Shown here: piece by piece, positions 26,342-34,600 of the stretch
Position numbering within the stretch: the stretch's first letter is position 1
Layout of the letters: every line of letters starts with the position of its first letter
NCBI GenBank assembly: GCA_035628505.1
Contig: DASPJR010000033.1
Location: forward strand, 4,660 to 68,659
DNA: 64,000 nucleotides
Direction: 5' to 3'
DNA from: DASPJR01 sp035628505
Lineage (GTDB): Bacteria > Planctomycetota > SZUA-567 > H5-PLA8
Notes under the pieces: model-generated
What the model was told of the DNA's origin: nothing
Seen by the model: only the letters and a program-made list of their open reading frames with translations
Databases searched by the model: none
Program-made: the position numbers and the translations under genes

Positions 26342-28297
26342 ATGGCAGCCAATACAGTCTGGGGTGTGGACATCGGTAACTCCGCCATCAAGGCGGTCAA
26401 GATGACGAAGCTCGGCACGGGCGAGTGCATGATCACCGACTTCGACATTGTCGATATTCCCATCGGCGAGGACGACAAGGAGCGCAATTCGCGCGTACAG
26501 AGCGCGCTGGCGACGCTCGTGAAGAACCACAAATTCGGCAGCGATCAGGTCTACGTATCCGTCGCCGGAAATGTCTGTCTGCACCGCGAATTCCAGCTTC
26601 CGCCCGGCTCTGAAGACAAGCTCAGCGACCTGGTGCAGTACGAAGCCAAGCAGCAGATCCCCTTCCCGCTGGAGCAGGTCGAGTGGGGCTTTGAACGCTA
26701 CGAAGATCCCAATGGCGTCGGCGTGGCGCTCATCGCTGTGCGCAAGAACGACATTCAAGACCTGATGAATATGTGCAAGGAGAACAATCTGAACGTCCGC
26801 GGCATCACCGCCGCGCCGATGTCGCTGTTCAACTTCATCCACTTTGAGTTCCGCCCCGAGAACACGACACTGATCCTCGACGCCGGCGCCAAGGGCACCG
26901 ACTTCGTGGTGATGAACCGCCGCCAGGTCTACTTCCGCACAATCCAGATCGCCGGCCGTGAAATCACCCGCGTGCTCGAGAACAAGTTCAAAGTCACTTA
27001 CGACAAGGCTGAAGACCTGAAGAAAAACATCTCCAAATCACCGCAGCTCGACAAGATCCTGGCGGTCATTGAACCCACCCTGCGCCAGCTCGGCGCGGAA
27101 GTGCAGCGCACGATCGGCTTCTGGAAATCAAAAGCGCGCGGCCAGCGCATCGGCCAGTGCTATCTCCTCGGCCACACGTTCCGTCTGCCCAAGATGGCCG
27201 AATACCTTCAGACTCAGGTCCGCGAAGCGCCCTTCGCGCTCGTGGAAGGTCTGCAGCGCGTGAAGCTGCATGAGTCGATCAATCCGGACGTCTGGAACAA
27301 CGAATTTCCCACGATGGCCGTGGCAATCGGACTGGGCCTGCAGGGTCTGGGACTCAGCGAGCTGAAGCTCAACCTTATTCCGCAGACGGTCAAGACCACC
27401 GAAGCGGTCAATAAGTGGAAACCGTGGGTCGCCGCTTCGGCCGCTCTGGTTCTCGTGACCCTGGGTTACTCCTACTCGCAGGCGCAGGCGAGCAACGCGT
27501 TTTATGCAAAGAAGCTCCAGGAATTTGACAAGGTCGTCGCTGACGCCACGAAATCCGATAACGAAGCGCGCAGCGCCATTTCGGGCCTGGCTGAGAAGCG
27601 GGCACTGACGCAGCGCTGGGCGCGTATCGCCGCAGACCGCGGCAAGCTGACGCCGATTTTCGCGTCGCTGGCTGGATTGCGCGGGAGCGATAACAAGCCC
27701 TTCTTCGGGCCTGACAACAAGATCTTCCTCACTGGCCTGCAGGTTTCCCGCATGCCGCTGAGCACGCCCGGCTGGCAGCCGGAAAATCCGGACCGCCAGA
27801 AGCTGGCGACCTCTTCGGATGCGCTGACCGGCAAGTCGAGCCTGTACACGGTCATGAGCCCGCCTGACTCCGAGGACCCGATGCTGCAGCCTCCGGAAAC
27901 GCGCGTCAGCGTTCCGCTGGTTGCCATGCTCTCCGGAGAAGTGGAAAGCGGCGCCAACGCACTCAAGACTCTTGCTGCGCTCGAAGAGATTCTTAAGAAG
28001 ATGCCGGAAGTAAAAGATGTGCGCATCGAGACATCTGAAGCCGGTCCGGCGTACTTCGAGGAACCCATCGAATACCTGTACGACGGCAAGCTCAAGACGA
28101 TGGAAAAGGCTTCCACGCCTGCGCCCGGTGCTGCGCCCACTGGGAAGAAGCTGCAGTATCGACTGTTCAACGTGTTTCTGCGCTGGAACGACCCCAATGA
28201 TCCGGATGTCGAGCCGGTGAAGAAGTCCGCTGCGCCCGCTCCCGCGGCCGCTCCAAAGGCAGGCGCCAAGAAAGATGCAAAGGCGCCGGCAAAGTAA
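26342..28297 (+). CDS. pilM: PilM-PilN-like fusion protein (type IV pilus/T2SS inner-membrane platform)
   Basis: A 651-residue protein. Residues 1-350 are an actin-like PilM domain: WGVDIGNSAIKAVKM (phosphate-1 loop), VYVSVAGNVCLHREF, LILDAGAKGTDFVVM (phosphate-2) and LLGHTFRLPKMAEYL near the adenosine region. A membrane span at about 360-382 (WVAASAALVLVTLGYSY) leads into a periplasmic coiled coil and PilN-like fold (about 385-600), then an Ala/Pro/Lys-rich tail. PilM and PilN are usually separate genes; PVC bacteria such as Akkermansia have a comparable single protein (Amuc_1101). It heads a three-gene set on the plus strand and is followed by the PilO/Amuc_1100-like gene after 49 bp. Confidence 0.87.
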   Translation: MAANTVWGVDIGNSAIKAVKMTKLGTGECMITDFDIVDIPIGEDDKERNSRVQSALATLVKNHKFGSDQVYVSVAGNVCLHREFQLPPGSEDKLSDLVQYEAKQQIPFPLEQVEWGFERYEDPNGVGVALIAVRKNDIQDLMNMCKENNLNVRGITAAPMSLFNFIHFEFRPENTTLILDAGAKGTDFVVMNRRQVYFRTIQIAGREITRVLENKFKVTYDKAEDLKKNISKSPQLDKILAVIEPTLRQLGAEVQRTIGFWKSKARGQRIGQCYLLGHTFRLPKMAEYLQTQVREAPFALVEGLQRVKLHESINPDVWNNEFPTMAVAIGLGLQGLGLSELKLNLIPQTVKTTEAVNKWKPWVAASAALVLVTLGYSYSQAQASNAFYAKKLQEFDKVVADATKSDNEARSAISGLAEKRALTQRWARIAADRGKLTPIFASLAGLRGSDNKPFFGPDNKIFLTGLQVSRMPLSTPGWQPENPDRQKLATSSDALTGKSSLYTVMSPPDSEDPMLQPPETRVSVPLVAMLSGEVESGANALKTLAALEEILKKMPEVKDVRIETSEAGPAYFEEPIEYLYDGKLKTMEKASTPAPGAAPTGKKLQYRLFNVFLRWNDPNDPDVEPVKKSAAPAPAAAPKAGAKKDAKAPAK

Positions 28298-28346
28298 TCC
28301 TGGCAACGGCCAAAACGGACCGGGCACTGAACAAGGAGATTGACGA

Positions 28347-29489
28347 GTGGATTTCAAGAAGAACCTATTCTGGATAGCAGTGGCCGTCGTGCTTGTGGCA
28401 GGAATCGGCGGCTACGCGTTCCTGGTCTCGGGCGTCAAGTCGGAGGACGGAAAGAGCACCGCCGATCTGAAGAGCGACGCCATGTCGAAGATCGACAAGA
28501 TCAAGAGCCTGGCCAAGAAAGCAGACGACAAGAACAATCCGGATCAGCTCATGAATCCTGAGCACGTCAAGCTGGCTCGGGAGTACGGCGCTCGCCTCGA
28601 CGGGCAGCTCAAGGCCATCCAGGACACGTGGAAGCCGCGCAAGCTGGATCTGCGCTATAGCGACTACCCGACCGACAGCGCCACCAAGTTCGACAACTGG
28701 CTGAGCGAAAAGCGCGACAAAATCATTGAGGCAGCGGCCAAGGCAAATCTTCAGCTGCCCGCCGATACCGACAAGCTGCTGTTCAAGGAACCCTCAACGG
28801 ATGAGAACTCGGCCGATGTCACGCGCCATCGCGATTTCCGCCTCAAGCAGCTGGCCATCGTTGATGAAATCGTCTCCCTTATGACGCGCAAGTATGGCAA
28901 GCAGCAGGTGCTTAAGTTTGAACCGAAGGAAGACACGCAGGAACCGCACGAGACAGTAGACGTCGGCCCGCAGGTTCTGGAACGCGTTACAGTGTTCCCT
29001 TCTCGCAGCTGGCTTGGCACCAAGACGGTTGATCCGAAGTCTGCCGGAGTGATGATCGCCGAAGAGCGTGCGCGCCAGTGGACCGACGACGCCATCAAGC
29101 GCTCGGGCCGCCAGGTCAGCACGGCCAAGGGGAATTATGCTGAGCTGCCCTATTCCTTCTCCAGCATTGACATTCAGTTTGTTACGCCGCTTAATACCGT
29201 TCCAGCCGTCGTGCAGGCGCTCGAAAGCAGCAACCGCTACACAGGCGTGGTCACACGCGTGGATTACGCTCGCGCCACCGCACCCTTCCCCAGCGCAGCC
29301 GATCCGAAGGTGGCTACGCCCGGCCCGGTTCCGATGCTCAACACGCACTACCAGGAAGCCCCTGTGAGGGTGCTGGTCTCGCTTGATCTGTATGAGTACG
29401 ACGCCGCCAAGGAGGCCGCTATGGCCGCGAAGGCGGAAGCCCCGGCGGATCCGAAGAAGGATGGCAAAAAGGATCCGAAGAAGAAATAA
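28347..29489 (+). CDS. PilO/Amuc_1100-like inner-membrane protein
   Basis: A 380-residue protein starting at a GTG (28347) with AAGGAG 9-14 bp upstream. A single N-terminal span (FWIAVAVVLVAGIGGYAFLV) is followed by a long helical/coiled-coil stretch and a ferredoxin-like C-terminal domain (YSFSSIDIQFVTPLNTVPAVVQALESS... APVRVLVSLDLYEY), as in PilO and in Akkermansia Amuc_1100. The tail is Lys/Asp-rich (repeated DPKKDGKK). In pili and T2SS this protein partners PilN/GspL to link the cytoplasmic ATPase to the pseudopilus. Assignment rests on size, topology and position next to the PilM-N fusion; sequence similarity was judged by eye. Confidence 0.72.
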   Translation: MDFKKNLFWIAVAVVLVAGIGGYAFLVSGVKSEDGKSTADLKSDAMSKIDKIKSLAKKADDKNNPDQLMNPEHVKLAREYGARLDGQLKAIQDTWKPRKLDLRYSDYPTDSATKFDNWLSEKRDKIIEAAAKANLQLPADTDKLLFKEPSTDENSADVTRHRDFRLKQLAIVDEIVSLMTRKYGKQQVLKFEPKEDTQEPHETVDVGPQVLERVTVFPSRSWLGTKTVDPKSAGVMIAEERARQWTDDAIKRSGRQVSTAKGNYAELPYSFSSIDIQFVTPLNTVPAVVQALESSNRYTGVVTRVDYARATAPFPSAADPKVATPGPVPMLNTHYQEAPVRVLVSLDLYEYDAAKEAAMAAKAEAPADPKKDGKKDPKKK

Positions 29490-29540
29490 CTTGCGGCGCT
29501 AAACTGATTCTGCCCGATTCTTGGTTGAGGAGATACTGAC

Positions 29541-31220
29541 ATGAGTGCGATCCAGACCCACGGCCCCAAAATTCTGCTCGCGGCGACGCTTGTCGGCTGC
29601 GGCGTATTTGCCTGGATGGAAAGCTCCGGCACAAGCGAAGTGCCGGCCGAATTCACCGGAATCGACGGCGACCGGGAGCGCATCGAAAAAGCTCTGCGTG
29701 GCGGCCCCGTTTCCGACAAATACGCTTACAGCCGCGCAAACATCGATGGCCTGAAGTTCCAGGACGATGCAACGGCCATTTTTGAAAGGGCCAGCAAAAA
29801 GGTCGAGACGGAGATTCCGGCCTACGTTGCTTATCAGCAGCCCGCTCGGCCAAAAGTGGATCAGGGATCGAAGCCGCCGGAAGAATCCGACCTGACCAAG
29901 CAGGATTTTGCCGAAATCAAGGACCTGGTCGACCTGAAGGCCAGCGGCGACCACGGCCGCGTGTTCGTCACCTTCCGCATTCCGCAGAAGATGCGCTACA
30001 TGGAGCCGGTGCGCATCGAAGTTTTCCGCGGCGAGAGCGCCGACAAGATCGATATGAAGTCCGCGTATGCCACCATCGACCTGGCTCCGGAAGAACCCGC
30101 GGCCGGAGAAGAGAAGCCGGCAGTGGCCGCGCCGGAGGAAAAGCCGGAAGCTCCGGTTGCCGAGAGTGCCGCCGCGCGCCGCCGCAAGGAACGCGCTGCG
30201 GGCGAAGAAGCTCCGAAGTCGCCACGCGCGGATCCCAAGAAGGCGAAGGAAGAAAAGACCGAAGAGATTCCATCCGAATTCGCCGATATCAAAGTCTTTG
30301 CTGACACTCATGTCGAGCAGAAGCGCACCTACTACTACAAGCTGCGCATGATCACCCGCATGACGGTCGAACCCGGCAAGCGCATCGATGAGAAAGACCC
30401 CAACGGCATCCTGCAGCGCATCGTGATCGTCAATGCACCGAAGAACGCCCAGAGCGTCAAGCCCACGCGCGAAGGCTCGAAGGCCGCTCTGTTTGCCACG
30501 CCGCTGTCGAACGTTGTCTCAGCCACGCCGCCGTCGAACTTCGAGATCCGACTCGCTGGAACATCGGGCAAGCTGGATCCCGCCGGCGTCGCCGAGTTCA
30601 AGCGCAGCAAGGAGTACAAGGGCAACTTCGCCGTTCGCGTGTGGGTGACCGAAGCACAGGCCTGGAAGGACATCACGATTCAGGCCGGACCCGACGAACG
30701 TCTGAAGGGAACGATTCACTACAAGTCGGCCGACACGAAGGAAGCCAAGACGTTCGACTTCGACGCCAACTACCGCCTCGTGGAAATCAAGTGGGGCGAG
30801 CTCGTGCGTGAAACGGAAGTCGACGAACCGGTGCTGGACAAGGACGGCAATCCGGAAATGGATCCCAAGACACGCAAGCCGAAGATGGTCAAGAAAATCA
30901 AGAAAGGCGACCCGATTCCGAACGAAATCGCCGTTCTGGAAGACCTCGCCACGAAGAAGCTGGAAGAGTTCCCCAAGCGAGCCGACTTCGAACGCCGCGA
31001 AAAATCGCTCGAGTACTACGCTCTGATCGAAAAGGAACAGCAGAAAGCGGAAAAGGCGTTCAAGATCCGCATGGAAAAAGTCAAGGAACGCATCCGCGCC
31101 AGCGAAGAAGAACGCAAAGCCAAGCAGGCTGAGCAGGAAGCTGCCAACGCTGCCGCGGCCCAGCAGAGCGGCTCGCCGACAGCACCGCTCGGCGGAGGAA
31201 ATCGCCGGTCCGCGCCGTAA
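29541..31220 (+). CDS. Membrane-anchored periplasmic protein of the PilM/PilO-like operon (Amuc_1099-like position)
   Basis: A 559-residue protein with a signal anchor (KILLAATLVGCGVFAWMESS, about residues 10-29), preceded by a good aggag site. Two beta-rich regions (about 130-175: GRVFVTFRIPQKMRYMEPVRIEVF, and 250-310: TYYYKLRMITRM) are separated by a Glu/Ala/Pro-rich linker. A further beta region (FEIRLAGTSGKL, NFAVRVWVTEAQAWKDI) follows, then a strongly charged C-terminal helix (EKEQQKAEKAFKIRMEKVKE) and a Gly/Ser/Arg end. It could act as PilP/GspC, linking the platform to a secretin, but no family match is certain. It occupies the third position of the operon, as Amuc_1099 does relative to Amuc_1100 and 1101. 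A strong terminator follows. Confidence 0.65.
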   Translation: MSAIQTHGPKILLAATLVGCGVFAWMESSGTSEVPAEFTGIDGDRERIEKALRGGPVSDKYAYSRANIDGLKFQDDATAIFERASKKVETEIPAYVAYQQPARPKVDQGSKPPEESDLTKQDFAEIKDLVDLKASGDHGRVFVTFRIPQKMRYMEPVRIEVFRGESADKIDMKSAYATIDLAPEEPAAGEEKPAVAAPEEKPEAPVAESAAARRRKERAAGEEAPKSPRADPKKAKEEKTEEIPSEFADIKVFADTHVEQKRTYYYKLRMITRMTVEPGKRIDEKDPNGILQRIVIVNAPKNAQSVKPTREGSKAALFATPLSNVVSATPPSNFEIRLAGTSGKLDPAGVAEFKRSKEYKGNFAVRVWVTEAQAWKDITIQAGPDERLKGTIHYKSADTKEAKTFDFDANYRLVEIKWGELVRETEVDEPVLDKDGNPEMDPKTRKPKMVKKIKKGDPIPNEIAVLEDLATKKLEEFPKRADFERREKSLEYYALIEKEQQKAEKAFKIRMEKVKERIRASEEERKAKQAEQEAANAAAAQQSGSPTAPLGGGNRRSAP

Positions 31221-31249
31221 GCTTTGCTTGCCCGATTACGCCAGTCGTG

Positions 31250-31280
31250 AGCCCGGAGCCAAACGCTCCGGGCTTTCGTT
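31250..31280 (+). terminator. Rho-independent terminator of the PilM/PilO-like operon
   Basis: A perfect 10-bp GC-rich stem (31250-31259 with 31265-31274) with a 5-nt loop (CAAAC) is followed by TTCGTTT. It lies 29 bp after the operon's last stop codon, so the giant pseudopilin gene downstream must have its own promoter. Confidence 0.88.
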
Positions 31281-31516
31281 TCCAGCGTGCGAATTCGTCC
31301 GCGCAAGAATTATTCGGCACTGCCGCGGCAAAATATTTTCACATCATTTCTGCAATTTCGAAAGCAGCGCTCGGTCTTCGATTTAGCAGACCGACCCGCC
31401 GCAATGTATTTCCAGTGCATCAGTTAGAAGCCTCGTTCGCGGCCACTCATCCGAATGCCACGAAATTCGAAACTCGCCAGCCACCCCTTGCTGACGGCTC
31501 CCACGTCAAAAAACGC
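31281..31516. other. Intergenic region upstream of the second giant pseudopilin
   Basis: No gene is supported. A small hairpin (cggtct paired with agaccg, near 31372-31393) is the only structure I see before the shared 48-bp element begins at 31517. Confidence 0.4.
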
Positions 31517-31564
31517 CATTTTGATGTCCTCAAATCAGGCACATCCGCAAATTGCCTATGCGCG
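31517..31564 (+). promoter_or_regulatory. Shared 48-bp upstream element, copy 1
   Basis: Begins with CATTTTGATGTCCTCAA, a 17-mer identical at 37888-37904. The two copies then stay aligned without gaps for 31 more bases, with GCAAAT, GC and TATG conserved (36 of 48 identical in total). It lies about 110 bp before the giant pseudopilin start. It could be a promoter or a regulator site; TTGATG within it might be a -35 hexamer. Confidence 0.6.
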
Positions 31565-31673
31565 AACCAGAGATCTGTCGCTGGAACCCGCCCTCAGCTG
31601 CATGACGAAGTTCTCAGGGTAAGGGTGCGCCAGGCCGGCAACCGGAACTAACACAATTCGAAGGGAGGAAGTG

Positions 31674-34600
31674 ATGACTATTGCGCCCAAGCGTGGTGCC
31701 ACCCTCATCATGGTCGCAGGCGTGCTTGCGATTCTCTCCGCTCTCGCGACCGGCTTTTACACCGTAATGCTCATGCAGACGAGATCTGCTACGCGCTACT
31801 CCGACAGCGTCCGCGCAGAGATGCTCGCGCGCGCGGGAGTGGACTACGCGATAGCATCGCTGCGCGACTTGACCTTCAAAGCGACAGAAGACCCCGCTTC
31901 GCCCTGGTACATGTGGGACTATCTTCACGGCGCCAAGCGCACGATTTCGTTTCCCGCAGATCTGAGCAAGAATAAATTCGACGACGACCACGACGGCGTT
32001 AGCGACAATGTCGGAACGGCAGAGCGTCCTGGCGAAGAGCGTATGGCATTTTCCGGCAGTCTTAGTTCGACTGCCGGACCCAACAGCGAGCGTTTCCTGC
32101 TGAGCGTTCATGATGCGGCCAGCCGGATTAACGTTAATGCGTGCGACAACCTCGGCGTTTTGCTTGATAACCTTTGCCGCATCATTGGAGCCCCGCTGGT
32201 CGCCGCGGATCAGGCACTGCTCACTCCGCGGGTCTGGGAATGGTATGGCGGCGACGCATACAACAAGGATGCAAACGACTGGCCGACCGCCGGAACCAAA
32301 GGTGGAACCTACGGCCACGTGCCGCTTGATATCTACTACCATATCTTCGCAGGAAACAAGCTCGTCCAACTCTACAATCCTGACCGCAGCGTCAACACAA
32401 GCACCATCGGCCATTCCGCGCGACGCAACCAGGCTCCGTACAGTGGGTACCTGAGTTCAGCACGGGACAGCTCCGCCGTTTTCGGCGACGGCTATGCCAT
32501 TGCGGCCTACCGCGCGCGAAAGGGTCGCTTCAAATATCTGGAAGAAGTGAAACATGCGCTCACCTATGTCGAGCGCAGCGTTCCACCCAACGATCTGCCC
32601 GATGATCCACTGGAGCAGCTCGAGGTGGAGGTGAAGTTTGCTGCCCTCCGGGATTACATCACCACCAGTTCGTGGGTGGATACAACGACCGTATGCGTCG
32701 GCAAATTCGAGTGGGCACCCGGCCCCAAAAGTTCAGGCGACGCCTGGGTGCTGGCGATCGATCGCGACAAGAGCTGGGTGCCTGACGATCCCATCAACGA
32801 TCCGGAAAATCTGCGCGGATCGCTGCGCGGATCGTACGTCGCCATCATCAATGGCCACGGCGCCGGCCAGGTACGCCGCATCCGGACCAACGGGATCGAC
32901 TGGATTGAAATTGAATCATTCCTTGATTCAGAGGGCAACAAGATCGGCTGGCTGATTCCGCCCGGCCCGACCAGTTCGTATATGATCTATGCAGCGGAAG
33001 ATGCTGAGCTCACAGACGTAAACGGCGCGCTTGAAGTTGCATCTGGCCGCCCGCAGAGCTCGCTTGTTCCCCATCGCTATGTGGCAGCTCCCGGAAAACC
33101 GCTGGCGTTGCCGCCAAATCCGCTGCCGGCGGAACGTCCCGCTCTTTTTCCCGCGGTGGTCGTTGAGGGCGGCGCCCAGTCCTTCATTGACAATCCTGGA
33201 ATCGACTATGCTGCCCGCCCGCTCTGCATTCACCGCGCGCCGATTAATATAAACACAGCTTCCGATAAAGTGCTGGCCGCGCTATTCATGGGCATCAATG
33301 TGACGCACGGCCATTTTCTTGCGATCGGCACCGATGCGGACATGTCCGTGCTCGCCAAGTTCGATCCTCTGAAGAACAAGTACGAATCCCGCAAACGCGG
33401 TCAGTCGTATCCTCCCAAAGCATGGATCGTTGGGGATTACGATCAGCCCGATTGCACCCGCACGATCGAGCCCTACATTCTCACGCCGCGTGGCCTCAAA
33501 CGAATTCCCGGCAGTTCCGGCAAGCTGGTCTATGACGTGGATTTCAAAAATCGAATCCTGTCGAAGCTCCCGCCGGAGTATGACTTCAATTATCTGAACA
33601 GCTACGGTGCGGCCGATCCGGCAGGATCAACGAACATCAACGAGGCGATGGAGCTGGCCTTCCGGATCATTGTCGCTCGCACGCGCGAACCGGATAAAGC
33701 CAGCCCGGGCGGCTACCGCAATGACTACTTTGATCCACAGACCGGGATTATGAAATCTACCGGCGAAGAATCGTATCGCCGCGGGCCGTTCACCAGCTGG
33801 GATGATCTGTACTTCCGGGTCATCAAGCCGTGGGACGATGCACGCGTTAACGAAGGCTACACTTCCGGAAAGCAGAAGCCCTCGGTCGCTCGCCTGATCA
33901 TGGCTCACTTCAATCCCAATACAGACATCTTGAAGTTCAATCCGAATATTGAGTGGATCGATCGCTGGGGCCGCAATTTCACGGCGATGGAACCTATCAT
34001 GATTTACACAAACACCCCTGAGTCCAACATTGGCAATTCCTGGGGACATGGCGCGCTTGATGTCCGCGTTTCCAAGCCGACCGATATCACGGTGTGCGAT
34101 CAGGATGGGCGCATGGACGATACAGCCGTCCCTGTATTCTGCCGTGAACGCCTGCCCTGGGGTCCGAACTCAACAATGTTTTTTGTAAACGGGCCGTACG
34201 GCGTGCTGCCTAAGTGGCAGGGCACCTATATCACGCGCGGGTTCCGCTACAAAACCGATGAAATGATCGACAAAACGGATCTCAATCGCTCCACGACCGA
34301 ATTCTCGTTTGCCTCGCACGGCCTCTTCGAAATTCAGTCGCTCGGACAGGTGACCAAGCGCGGTGAGGTGCTTGCGGAGCGCAAGGTCCAGGCGCAGGTA
34401 AAAGTGTACGACGTCTGGTGCGAATCGACCCAACGGCAATTCGTGAACGGCTACATCACGCGGGCAACTGGAGCCACCGGTACGCCGCAGAGTGGCACGG
34501 TTGCGCGTGATTTCAAGAATGTCGACAGCCGCCTTGCCTTGAACACGCTTCCCGAGCCGCTCGTGCCGCTGCGCTACGCGATTAAGGATCCCACAACCGG

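Noticed and set aside
27128..28357. A 409-codon minus-strand frame opposite the PilM-N gene
   Set aside because: Shadow of the PilM-N frame; no motif, and it would oppose a well-supported operon.
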